Shown here one piece after another: positions 16,774 through 24,985 of a stretch of DNA of 64,000 bases. This stretch comes from Pseudomonas chlororaphis (lineage in GTDB: Bacteria > Pseudomonadota > Gammaproteobacteria > Pseudomonadales > Pseudomonadaceae), in the NCBI RefSeq assembly GCF_003731765.1, contig NZ_MOAL01000006.1, positions 440,563-504,562 on the forward strand. The letters run 5' to 3'. The position numbers and the translations under genes are program-made. The number at the start of each line of letters is the position of its first letter. Within the stretch, counting starts at the first letter, position 1. Below the pieces are notes generated by a model that saw only the letters and a program-made list of their open reading frames with translations, was not told the origin of the DNA and made no database searches.

Positions 16774-18888
16774 TCACCCTCTAAACCGGATAGATTTGCT
16801 AACTTTCACCGTGTAGGTGTCCTGGCCTATGGTCAGCTCAACGTTACCGTCTACGAAATTTTTATCCCTTGCAATTTGGCCAGCAGTTACCGATTTCACT
16901 TCGTCGAATAGGGCAAACACCTCCTGTGGAAGGGAGGCTGCGTCGAGCCCTTCCTCGAGCTCCACGAGAGCCTTGTAGAGCGCAAAAGTGACTGGTATAT
17001 ACCTGTTGTGAACTTTTATGAACGGGAAGCGATTTGCTGGCCGGGAAGCATCTCCTAGGAACATTTCCATTGAAGTTTTGACGCTGCGGACACGTAGCGA
17101 AACTTCCCTATCCCAGTGAGCAACAGGCTGACCAAAAGTAGTGGATAGGGGGATCTTAAAAATACGCCTGTCTTCGTTTACCAATTGTTCGACTAGGTCT
17201 TCGAGGTTTTCATGCTGAAAATCGCTCTGGTATAAACCGGCGTAATCCACGAATAGCTTTACGTCCTTGGATACCCCGTACTTTAATCCTAGGCTCCGTT
17301 TCACCAGCCTTCCTGCGAACTGTCTCATGGAGGACTGTAGCCGCCGCACTTGTCTGGATACCTTGGCAGGATGGTGTTGGTCCATCAGGACCTCGTCTGC
17401 TTCCGATAGCTGTGCAAGTAGCTTGCGTTCGCTCGGTGCCAGACGGTTAGATACCAATTCCAGCCCGTCTTTTATGGAGAGACTAAAGTGCTCATCCACA
17501 TCGTTGACGGTAACTATCTTTCCATCCTTCGTCTCGGTATACATCTTCTGTTCGCCGTATAAGAGCGCGGGGTCCAAGAAGGTGGCGAAATCACCTGACA
17601 GAAGTTCACTGATAGCAGTGTGTTCTTTCTCGGCTAGGACTTTAAGAGACCCGAAATGATACTTCGCCATGTTGAAGGCTTTTTCGTCAACCTGGTCTGG
17701 TACCTTTGACCCTGCGAACACTGCGTGGTGAGCCTCGAGATGCTTGCCTGAGGCTAGTCGGGGCCAGTTGGAGAACAGCCGGTGGTGATATAGCCGAGAG
17801 GTCAACAAGTAGCGAGCGCGAGCTCCTGCCAACGTGCTAGGGCCCTTCGTCTCCAGTTGGAGCATCTTGGCCGTCCAGTCGCAAGGCGTGTAAGACTTGC
17901 CGTCGATCGTCAAGGATCCTGGTTCCCCAATGAAAAGGTGAGACACCAGTGAATACAAGTCGCGAAACGTCCATCGTTTGCCAGATGCGAGCTCGTAGTA
18001 GTGAAGAAATTGGATCAGGTTATCGCGAGCTTTTTCGCTCGCCAGCAAAGTTTTGTTTTGACAAAACGGGCAGTCTGCCTTGTTGTTGCACGCTGGCTTC
18101 CACTTTTCCTCGGCCAGGGCCTTTTCTAGTACTAGGTGTGCAACTGTGCTGCCTGAATCACCATCTCGGGGGGCAACCAAAGAGTCCACGTCCATGGGCC
18201 ACAATGCAAGGTTGCTTTCTTGAAGGGGCCAGCAAGCTGGAGCATCTACGCCTCCACTCACGGCGGAGACGATTTTTGCGATAAATGAAGCCATCTCTGT
18301 GTCGCCGGTTCGGATGGCAAGCGCTGAAGTGTTTGCCAGAATTCCGCGATTTACACAGCCGATGTAAATACCTTTGTACTCGCCGTACCTAATTGCCCGC
18401 AGTTCTTTTAGTAGCAGCGACTCTGCTGTCTCACCTGGTTGCGCCGGGTCTTTTTCAGTGGCGTCTTGAACCAACTGGATAACAGGAATCATGCCACTAC
18501 CATCCGGTACGATTCCGTCGAATTCAACCTCGGTTCGTCGAGGGGGGAGGGACCCTGATGGGTTCTTGTACTGATTCGAGAACTTATTCAGCAGCTGCCC
18601 ACCCGCACCGCTTAGCCGATCAAAAGTCTCGATGGCCCCCTCAACCGCATCAGTTTTCCCATTTCCGGGCCCGCCGACCAGTAAGACGGCCGAAGGAGTT
18701 CCAGGGGTGCCTGCGATAATTGAGCCAACCCAGTTCGACAATTTTTCTACTAGGGGCGTTTTTAGTTGCTCTTTTACGGGTCTTCCAGACTCTTCTTGGA
18801 AGGGCTGCCTAACTCCTCCTTTTTTGGCCCCAGACCAGTTGATCAGCCCCTCTGGGTAAAGCAATTCATCTTGCCTTTCAAATTCCAT
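16774..18888 (-). CDS. AAA+ ATPase, first protein of DptFGH-like module
   Basis: 704 residues from ATG 18888, which has AAGGG upstream. A P-loop LLVGGPGNGKTDA lies near residues 70-80 and a probable zinc knuckle (CNNKADCPFCQ) near 280. The rest is helical, with a segment RKLLAQLSEADEVL. It is the upstream member of a three-gene unit with a DptG-sized and a DptH-sized protein, so a DptF-like role (ATP-dependent sensor or licensing factor in restriction) is inferred from layout, not from a confirmed match. The frame stays open for another 57 codons upstream, to a CTG with a good ribosome-binding site, so the true N-terminus may be longer. Confidence 0.65.
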   Translation of the reverse strand: MEFERQDELLYPEGLINWSGAKKGGVRQPFQEESGRPVKEQLKTPLVEKLSNWVGSIIAGTPGTPSAVLLVGGPGNGKTDAVEGAIETFDRLSGAGGQLLNKFSNQYKNPSGSLPPRRTEVEFDGIVPDGSGMIPVIQLVQDATEKDPAQPGETAESLLLKELRAIRYGEYKGIYIGCVNRGILANTSALAIRTGDTEMASFIAKIVSAVSGGVDAPACWPLQESNLALWPMDVDSLVAPRDGDSGSTVAHLVLEKALAEEKWKPACNNKADCPFCQNKTLLASEKARDNLIQFLHYYELASGKRWTFRDLYSLVSHLFIGEPGSLTIDGKSYTPCDWTAKMLQLETKGPSTLAGARARYLLTSRLYHHRLFSNWPRLASGKHLEAHHAVFAGSKVPDQVDEKAFNMAKYHFGSLKVLAEKEHTAISELLSGDFATFLDPALLYGEQKMYTETKDGKIVTVNDVDEHFSLSIKDGLELVSNRLAPSERKLLAQLSEADEVLMDQHHPAKVSRQVRRLQSSMRQFAGRLVKRSLGLKYGVSKDVKLFVDYAGLYQSDFQHENLEDLVEQLVNEDRRIFKIPLSTTFGQPVAHWDREVSLRVRSVKTSMEMFLGDASRPANRFPFIKVHNRYIPVTFALYKALVELEEGLDAASLPQEVFALFDEVKSVTAGQIARDKNFVDGNVELTIGQDTYTVKVSKSIRFRG

Positions 18889-19059
18889 GTTATCCCTTGA
18901 ATACAATTGCTTGAGCTGCTGCGACCTTCCGATGAGGTCGATTAAATTGCACAGAGTTGGAGCTGAAAAACTAAGCTGCTGATTGTTCCTTTGGCCGCTG
19001 TAGAGTCGAAGGATGGCCTGCCTAATAGAAAAGGTTGCGAGTTCGCGCTGCTCTTCCAG
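18889..19059 (-). other. Possible N-terminal extension of the ATPase gene (CTG start)
   Basis: In frame with the ATPase, codons from CTG 19059 to ATG 18888 contain no stop and encode a protein-like helical sequence (FSIRQAILRLY, LCNLIDLIGRSQQLKQLYS). AAGGA lies 9 nt before the CTG. Using it would leave only 33 nt after the methyltransferase stop, a normal operon gap. No ATG, GTG or TTG occurs in this extension; an in-frame TGA precedes it. Confidence 0.4.
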
Positions 19060-19092
19060 TGGGTGTCATCCTTTTTTCTCGAGTCCTTTGAT

Positions 19093-20784
19093 TTAAGCTA
19101 TGGCTAAGGTTTTCTGTTCTACTTCAGCGACTGCTTTTTGGCTAGCGGCCGCCACCGCTTCTTCTAGTACCGAACTGATGGCCATCCCGATGGCTCTCGC
19201 GAGGTAGGGAGGCACAGCGTTGCCCACTTGCGTGTAGCGCGGGCATTCCTTAGTTCGTTGGCTTCCGCCGGTTGTGAATTTGCCTCGGAACTGGAACCAA
19301 TCGGGAAACGACTGCAGACGCGCAGACTCTCGGACGGTCAGTATCCTGGGCTCGCTGTAGTGGAGCACATCGTCGGGCAAGGTTGTTATTGTTGGCGCGG
19401 GAATTTCCTCGTGCATTAGGCAAATTCGGTGCTTCTTGAGGCCGTATTTTTCCCTTTGGGCCAAACTCATCAAACCACCCCGATTGCACTCAGGATCATC
19501 AATGATTCTCATGAACCGCTCACTGATTTCGGGTTTGTGATTTGCTAAGCGTACGCTGTCCATAGGGGTGTCGCACCCCTGATGCATGAGGGCTTGGTAA
19601 TGTGTCCGAGGCCCCTTATATGCGATCTCTCTAAAGCCGGTACGTGAGGAGGGATCAGTGCATGGCCTGATTCCCGCGTGCTCAATCTCCAGATCAGAAA
19701 TTGCCTCCGAAGCGCTGACTACTTCTGGAAGGCGAAGCTCCTGCAGTTGATTCAGCCTGGCTTCCTCTAGAAGCTCGAAAGCTCTATTAGCGCCACCACG
19801 GAGATGGCGAGCGAGATCTTTGTGGATCCCTATTACGATTAGGCGTGGGCGCTTCTGGGGAACACCGAAGAGTGAGCAGTCCACTATTTTACCGAGGACC
19901 TCATAGCCAACCCCATTCAGGCTTTCGACAAGCTTGTCATAGTAGGAATGAGGCTTCACTTTCGTTAGGCCAAGTTCTTCTTTCCAAGATTTGGCTTTAT
20001 GCGCGACCTTCATGCCCGGTACGTTTTCCAGGACAATGGCCGCTGGCTGAATAGCCTTGACCATTTCCACGTACTTTTCAAACAGTTGATTTCGGGGGTC
20101 GGACTCTAGTCGCTTCCCTGCGAAACTGAATCCTTGGCAGGGAGGGCCACCGGCAAGTACATGCACTTTGCCCTTGAGCTCGGAAAGCCTAAGTGGGTGC
20201 TGTTCAAGAATTTCATCGATACCCCAGGCTTTTCTTTTCAGCCAATCAGGCCATTTGAATTGAGGTACAAGCTCGTCACGCCCTTCGAGCAGGTTTGCCG
20301 AAAGGGTGGAAAATGCCATTTTGTCGCGTTCGACGGCAAAAACGCCGTTTAGCCCTGCGAGCGATAGACCTAGAGATAGGCCTCCACAGCCCGCAAAAAG
20401 ATCTGCGAACATCAAAGGTTGCCCAGAGGCGGGTAGTGGGGGGAGGGTTTCGAGTTTTTTCATGGGCTCCTGCCCGGATACGGTTGTTTTCAGGGTAGGG
20501 AGCGTCTCGCGAAGCCCTTGGCTATAGCCTATACAGGCAGCACGATGGTGGTCTTTTTTCGCCACCGATGTTTGATTCTTAATCGGCATGCTGACTAGTG
20601 GTAGCTCGGTAGGCGCCGAGGGGGCAATAGTGATGGATAATGGATTGCCCCGCAAGCAAGCCCAATGCCTTGGGCTGCCTGGCTGCTGGCTTGGTTTGAG
20701 ACCACAGGCTTTACATATGTCGTTGAATTTGTCTAGAAATATTGCATCGGAAAAGCCTTGGGCTTTGCTAGGTGGTACCCACAT
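19093..20784 (-). CDS. C5-cytosine DNA methyltransferase
   Basis: A 563-residue DNA (cytosine-5) methyltransferase. Motif I is FADLFAGCGGLSLGL, motif IV is GGPPCQGFSFAGKR with the catalytic Cys, motif VI is IVLENVPGM, and motif X is YTQVGNAVPPYLARAI. About 120 extra residues precede motif I and include CXXC-like cysteines. The start has AGGAG seven nucleotides upstream. It heads a minus-strand series leading through the DptFGH-like genes to vsr. A LexA-like box overlapping a TATAAT lies ~150 bp upstream. The target sequence is unknown; whether it protects against the neighbouring ATPase module is the key open point. Confidence 0.92.
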   Translation of the reverse strand: MWVPPSKAQGFSDAIFLDKFNDICKACGLKPSQQPGSPRHWACLRGNPLSITIAPSAPTELPLVSMPIKNQTSVAKKDHHRAACIGYSQGLRETLPTLKTTVSGQEPMKKLETLPPLPASGQPLMFADLFAGCGGLSLGLSLAGLNGVFAVERDKMAFSTLSANLLEGRDELVPQFKWPDWLKRKAWGIDEILEQHPLRLSELKGKVHVLAGGPPCQGFSFAGKRLESDPRNQLFEKYVEMVKAIQPAAIVLENVPGMKVAHKAKSWKEELGLTKVKPHSYYDKLVESLNGVGYEVLGKIVDCSLFGVPQKRPRLIVIGIHKDLARHLRGGANRAFELLEEARLNQLQELRLPEVVSASEAISDLEIEHAGIRPCTDPSSRTGFREIAYKGPRTHYQALMHQGCDTPMDSVRLANHKPEISERFMRIIDDPECNRGGLMSLAQREKYGLKKHRICLMHEEIPAPTITTLPDDVLHYSEPRILTVRESARLQSFPDWFQFRGKFTTGGSQRTKECPRYTQVGNAVPPYLARAIGMAISSVLEEAVAAASQKAVAEVEQKTLAIA

Positions 20785-20925
20785 AGTTGAGCTCCTTAAG
20801 CCGCTTTGAACCCCGAGTAATTTCTCTCAAGCACAGCCCGATGCTGGTCTTTACAGGCGCTATCGAGGGATGGTACTGAAGAGTAAACAGATAGGTTCAG
20901 GTGTTTTGGACGTATGGTTTTGATG

Positions 20926-20941
20926 CTGTGATTATATACAG
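20926..20941 (-). promoter_or_regulatory. LexA (SOS) box overlapping a -10 element
   Basis: CTGT-N8-ACAG, within TACTGTATATAATCACAG on the minus strand, fits the LexA operator. It contains an exact TATAAT (20931-20936, minus) placed to transcribe the methyltransferase. Repressor binding would block this promoter, so SOS induction is inferred. Confidence 0.6.
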
Positions 20942-21122
20942 TATTTTTCGAGGGGCTATCCGTACCAGACGCATTCGTCGACTGGTGAGGGGTTCGCTAA
21001 TTAAGGGATCCTCTGTGCAGCACAGTTCGCGAGGGGTGCCGTGTGATCGACATGAGCGATCTGGCAGGAACAGATCCTAGGTTTTCGGTCGGACAGATAA
21101 AAAAAGCGAATTCAGGCAAACG

Positions 21123-21139
21123 GGAGGCGTTTCGCCTCC
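21123..21139 (-). terminator. Hairpin after the 58-residue membrane-protein gene
   Basis: GGAGGCG-TTT-CGCCTCC gives a strong 7-bp stem 15 bp downstream of the small gene. A run of seven T (minus strand) follows only ~20 nt later, so it is an imperfect terminator. Confidence 0.4.
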
Positions 21140-21154
21140 TGTCCAATTTCTGCC

Positions 21155-21331
21155 TTATCCGACGCAAGGAACGCGTTTGAGAAGCCATTGAAGGAGCAGT
21201 AAAGCGATGACAATGGCGATCAGGATCAGTGGAAATCGCAGTATCAGGATTACAGTCAGCACGACTGCTGAAGCACTTGCCAGTACACCGATGAAGGTGA
21301 AAAGTGTTTTCAGGAAACGTATCAATGCCAT
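21155..21331 (-). CDS. Small hydrophobic membrane protein (58 aa)
   Basis: ATG at 21331 with AGGAGA upstream encodes 58 residues: a short basic start (MALIRFLKTLF), a hydrophobic segment to about residue 31, RF-P, then a second hydrophobic segment to about residue 50 and a basic tail (LLKRVPCVG). Two membrane helices are likely. No family is recognised. It lies between the methyltransferase promoter and the radC-like gene in the mobile-element part of the island. Confidence 0.6.
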   Translation of the reverse strand: MALIRFLKTLFTFIGVLASASAVVLTVILILRFPLILIAIVIALLLLQWLLKRVPCVG

Positions 21332-21415
21332 GGGAGTCTCCTCGTTTTAAGGTAATTTGGCTCGGTGAAAGTTTTAGGTGCCACCTTCCGAATTGGCCGG
21401 GATCGTACGTGCCGC

Positions 21416-21913
21416 TTACGGATGTCCTCGCTCAGCCATTGATTTGCAGCCTTCCTGACCCACCACAACGTGATCCAAAATCTGGGTGCCAACCATGTTC
21501 AGAGCGTTTTTAAGGGGCGTGGTCAATGTACGATCTGCTTGGCTAGTTTCTTGGAAGGCGGAGGGTTGGTTATGAACCAGGATTAAAGCTGCAGCGTTGT
21601 GTTCCAGTACGATTTTCACCACTTCTCGTGGACACATGCTGAGCCCCTCTGGAGGACTTCTGAATAGCTCTTTGAAACCAATAACCCGGTGCTCGTTATC
21701 AAGCAGTAACAAAGCAAAGACTTCGTAATCATGAAATTGCAGCAGAGTTTGTAGGTGGCTGAATACGAGTCTGCGCTCAGTCAGCGCCCGTCCTTTTGAC
21801 AGGCGGTACATCGCGAGTTGTTGGGCCATTTGCAAGACGTCGGCCTCGGTGACAGGTGATTCCTTGGCATCGGTGGCTGGCGTTTCACCAGCTTTGAGCT
21901 TGGGATACTTCAT
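21416..21913 (-). CDS. RadC-like JAB/MPN domain protein with altered metal site
   Basis: A 165-residue RadC-family protein of the kind carried by genomic islands. The MPN core is seen in DYEVFALLLLDNEHRVIGFKELFR and SQADRTLTTPLKNALNMVGTQILDHVVVG. The metal motif, normally HNHPSG, reads HNQPSA, so one of the two zinc-binding His is Gln. ATG 21913 has AAGGA upstream; the frame upstream of it has no protein character. Island RadC proteins have no proven repair role. The substitution suggests it is not an active metalloprotease-fold enzyme. Confidence 0.85.
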   Translation of the reverse strand: MKYPKLKAGETPATDAKESPVTEADVLQMAQQLAMYRLSKGRALTERRLVFSHLQTLLQFHDYEVFALLLLDNEHRVIGFKELFRSPPEGLSMCPREVVKIVLEHNAAALILVHNQPSAFQETSQADRTLTTPLKNALNMVGTQILDHVVVGQEGCKSMAERGHP

Positions 21914-22005
21914 GGTGTATTCCTTTAGATGCAGGTCGGCATAAGGGCTACTTAGAGCGCAGCACGAAACGGAGTTAATTTGGACGAGATGAGAGGAGGC
22001 GCTGA

Positions 22006-22335
22006 TTAAGTGGGCAGGTTGAAGCGATGTCCGCAGACCAGGCATAGGTTGTTAGCCAATACATGGCGGTCCAGCTTTTCCCCGAGCTGAGCTCCAAGAG
22101 CGCAGCCGCCCACACTGCCTACGAGGCCGCCAAGGACTGCGCCTGAGACCCTGCCAATGCTAATGTCAATCGGACCGACAAGGGCGCCAACAGTGGCGCC
22201 TATTTGGCTGCCGATGAGCGCGGTACTTGCTCCTCGCGCTGCACCACCAACAGAGCCAACAACGGCACCGATTCTCATGGCTGTTCTAAGGAAAACTATT
22301 TTTCTGGAGGTACAGCAGGGGCACTGAAGTGACAT
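22006..22335 (-). CDS. Gly-zipper protein with zinc-ribbon cysteines
   Basis: A 109-residue protein starting MSLQCPCC. It has one CxxC-type pair at each end (CPCC and CLVCGHRF) and a Gly/Ala-rich middle with glycine-zipper spacing (GAVVGSVGGAARGASTALIGSQIGATVGALVG). The ends could form a zinc ribbon and the middle could insert into or line a membrane. GGAG precedes the chosen ATG. It lies just upstream of the radC-like gene on the same strand. Function unknown. Confidence 0.6.
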   Translation of the reverse strand: MSLQCPCCTSRKIVFLRTAMRIGAVVGSVGGAARGASTALIGSQIGATVGALVGPIDISIGRVSGAVLGGLVGSVGGCALGAQLGEKLDRHVLANNLCLVCGHRFNLPT

Positions 22336-22907
22336 GGTGTTGAGCTCCATGGTAGATATTCAGTGTCGTGATATAGGTATGAAATACGTTTCAATGTTGT
22401 TTGCGACGAACCTAAGCCCTTGTGAAGTCCTGAACGGTCATAGATTGCCAGCCAAAGTCATACGGAGTTAGTTCCTCCAGCTACAGAGTTAGTTCTTACG
22501 TAATGGAAAGGGTTTTTTCTGGGGTATTTCAGGTGCTTGTGCAGGGGGGGCAGATCGACTATGCGGTGGAAAACTACTCGAATAGCCAAGGGAGTGTCCG
22601 GTCCCTCATCAAATCGTCCCCCTTGTCCGATCAGCACCTACGAAAAAAGGGACTGGCTGCGGAGTTCAGTCCCAGAAACCACCGCAAGTCTTTCAGGCAA
22701 GCCAGACGAGTTGATGGCTGAAGAATAAGGCGACGTCGATGTAGGAGGGCGACGTATATCACTCCCGCGGATCGTAATGCAGCATGCCTCTCACGTTCAA
22801 GTAGCGTTGCCGATGCTCAGGAAAAAATACTTGTCGCTGCTGGGCTTATTGCTAGGGCACGCGCGTTTTAAAGTTGCCTCACTTCCAAACACATAACGAG
22901 CAGGCAA
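22336..22907. other. Intergenic stretch before alpA, no supported gene
   Basis: Two overlapping short open frames (22503-22721, 22537-22728) lack ribosome-binding sites and recognisable domains. AGTTAGTTC occurs twice near 22465-22497. An integrase gene, often next to alpA in islands, is not here. Confidence 0.4.
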
Positions 22908-23138
22908 GTGACAAACCCCCCAACTGTTTTCTACCCAAGGATTTTGCGCCTTAAGCAATTAACCGAGCGTATCGGTCTCGGGCGGTCAACGATCTATGAC
23001 CGCATGGACGTCCAGTCGCCGAGGTACGACGCTTCGTTCCCCAAACCGATCAAGCTGGGAGTCTCAGCCATTGGCTGGATCGACTCCGAAATCACTACGT
23101 GGATCGAGCAGCGCATGCCTGCCAAGGAGGCGTGCTAA
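22908..23138 (+). CDS. AlpA-family phage/island transcriptional regulator
   Basis: A 76-residue winged-helix protein of the AlpA family: ILRLKQLTERIGLGRSTIYDRM, then FPKPIKLGVSAIGWIDSEITTWIEQRM. AlpA proteins activate excision or integrase genes of P4-like islands. Its presence marks this region as a mobile island. No integrase lies downstream in this window; the IS insertion and the truncated gene that follow suggest decay of the excision module. Confidence 0.85.
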   Translation: MTNPPTVFYPRILRLKQLTERIGLGRSTIYDRMDVQSPRYDASFPKPIKLGVSAIGWIDSEITTWIEQRMPAKEAC

Positions 23139-23301
23139 TCATTAAAAGGCCTCTTCACCGGTGAGTAGGCTGAAATTTCTCTGACTATTTTGTGCTGAAT
23201 TCTAACACTAACTCTGTATAGAGTTTTAATTAATGTTTTTATCGCGAGGTGCGGCGCTGGCAGTACTTTGATCGGACTTGGCTTGTCTGAATATTTCTGG
23301 C

Positions 23302-23400
23302 TTATTGATACTGATTAGAAGTTAATGTTATCTATCTTGGTTATTGATAATAACTCTATTGATAATATAGCTCAATGCTAATCAATGTCATTTATTGATC
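23302..23400. repeat. AT-rich iteron-like TATTGAT repeats
   Basis: TATTGAT occurs at 23303, 23342, 23357 and 23393, with an inverted ATCAAT at 23381. The surrounding ~370 bp between alpA and the next gene are very AT-rich and hold no gene. Possible roles are binding of an excisionase/AlpA, an island origin, or MvaT/MvaU silencing. Confidence 0.45.
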
Positions 23401-23507
23401 GTCTGATAGGTGAAGGTATACCTGAAAAAAGTATAGGGAGATGTATTGACTTGATAGAGACAAGTCAATCGTTTATTAAAAAATGAAACTATTGAGTATC
23501 TAGGCGT

Positions 23508-23858
23508 ATGAAGGGTTATGTAAGCGTGTCTAATCAAGAGCGCTGTGAGGCACTCTTGAGCACGTGTCGAATGAAGCTAGAGAATGGTGGCATACAAGGC
23601 GAATTGGATATCGGGTTGGTCTGTGAGCTGAAACGAGCATCATTTTTGGCTCAGCAGCTTATCAAGTCGGAGGGGGATGCATTTGAGTTGTATATCGATA
23701 GCGAGGGTGGCGATGCTCTTAAGTTTAACAAGCCGGGTGATATATTGCGTAAACTGGTAAGGATGCATGTTTTCGGTGATAGCCGATTCGTTGAGCTTTA
23801 TAAGTTTGAGCCGTATGAATCGCCCCGCCCTCATAGACATTTTCCAGCTTCAAAGTGA
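23508..23858 (+). pseudogene. Hypothetical island gene truncated by the IS element
   Basis: The first ~102 codons (MKGYVSVSNQERCEALLS...DSRFVELYKFEPYE) belong to the island. From 23816 the frame runs into the IS left end, so the last ~14 codons (SPRPHRHFPASK) are IS-encoded and the original C-terminus is missing. No continuation is seen beyond the IS right end at 25086. No family recognised. The composition is AT-rich. Confidence 0.55.
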
Positions 23859-24704
23859 GGCACTTTCGAAGGCCTCAGGACTGACGCCGCCCAGGTAACT
23901 GTGACGACGCGTTCGGTTGTAAAACGCTTCAATGTAATCGAATACGTCGGCACGGGCCATGTTACGGGTTTTGTAGATCCTCTTGCGAATGCGTTCTTTT
24001 TTCAGGCTGCTGAAAAAAGACTCCGCCACGGCATTGTCCCAGCAGTTTCCACGGCGGCTCATACTCGGCTCTAGGTGGTTGGCCAAACAAAAACGTTTCC
24101 AGTCATCGCTGCCATATTGGCTACCCTGATCCGAATGCACGATGACTCTGGTTTTGGGTTTACGGCGCCATACCGCCATGAGCAGTGCATCCAATGCCAG
24201 CTCCTTGCCCAGCGTTGGCTTCATTGACCAGCCGACCACTTTGCGAGCATACAGATCCAGTACGACGGCCAGATATAACCAGCCCTGCCACGTCCGGATG
24301 TAAGTGATATCGGTCACCCAAGCCTTATTAGGGGCGTCGACAGTGAACGCCCGGTTGAGTCGATTGGGGGCAATGATCGATGGCCGCCCTTTGATTGCGC
24401 GCGGGGCTTTATAGCCTCTGAGCGCCTTGATTTTATTGGTGCGCATCAGTGCCGCGACACGGTGCTTGCCGCAACTTTCTCCAGCCTCGCGCAAGTCAGC
24501 AAACACCCTCCGTGCACCATACACACCTCGACTGGCCGCATAGGAGTCGCGGATCAGCCCTAACAGCCGACCATTCTCTTTTTCTCGATCAGAAACAGGC
24601 TTGTGTAGCCATTGATAGAACCCGGCACGAGCAACTTGCAAAACCCGACACAGCGTAGTGATCGCGTATTGATGTCGGTGCTCGTTCATAAAGCGGTATT
24701 TCAC
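23850..24704 (-). CDS. IS3-family transposase OrfB (DDE integrase core)
   Basis: A 284-residue DDE transposase: HTH_21-like start (CRVLQVARAGFYQWL), then the rve core with PNKAWVTDITYIRTWQGWLYLAVVLDL, HSDQGSQYGSDDW and the Glu in NCWDNAVAESFFSSLKKE. It starts with GTG overlapping the orfA stop (GTGA). The full-length enzyme is probably the OrfAB fusion made by -1 frameshifting at AAAAAAG in orfA. All catalytic residues are present, so it looks intact. Confidence 0.93.
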   Translation of the reverse strand: MKYRFMNEHRHQYAITTLCRVLQVARAGFYQWLHKPVSDREKENGRLLGLIRDSYAASRGVYGARRVFADLREAGESCGKHRVAALMRTNKIKALRGYKAPRAIKGRPSIIAPNRLNRAFTVDAPNKAWVTDITYIRTWQGWLYLAVVLDLYARKVVGWSMKPTLGKELALDALLMAVWRRKPKTRVIVHSDQGSQYGSDDWKRFCLANHLEPSMSRRGNCWDNAVAESFFSSLKKERIRKRIYKTRNMARADVFDYIEAFYNRTRRHSYLGGVSPEAFESASL

Positions 24705-24985
24705 TCGGGTTCCCTGGCGAAGTACCGCGCTGCCTTTTTTAAGATGTCGCGCTCTTCTTCCAAACGTCGCATTTGGGCTCGCAGCCGTAAAATCTCGCTT
24801 TTGGCTTCGAGCAGTTCGCTGGCCTGTTTCTCGGTTTTGTCAGGCGTCACGGCTTTGACCCATTTGTAGAGGCCGTGGGTCGAAACGCCGAGGCGCTCGG
24901 CTGTTTCCGCAACGGAGTATCCGCGCTCAATGACTTGCCTGACGGCTTCTGCCTTGAATTCCGGCGTGAATCGTTGGGTGCTCAT
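24701..24985 (-). CDS. IS3-family transposase OrfA (HTH_Tnp)
   Basis: A 94-residue DNA-binding subunit: TPEFKAEAVRQVIERGYSVAETAERLGVSTHGLYKWVK is the helix-turn-helix, followed by a leucine-zipper helix (LLEAKSEILRLRAQMRRLEEERDILKKA). ATG 24985 has AGGAGG upstream. The frame extends further upstream without protein character, so longer starts are rejected. Confidence 0.9.
   Translation of the reverse strand: MSTQRFTPEFKAEAVRQVIERGYSVAETAERLGVSTHGLYKWVKAVTPDKTEKQASELLEAKSEILRLRAQMRRLEEERDILKKAARYFAREPE

Noticed and set aside
9822-20784. BREX or DISARM system
   Set aside because: No PglZ, BrxL, DrmA/B helicase or phospholipase-D gene is present; the ATPase set fits a DptFGH-like layout better.
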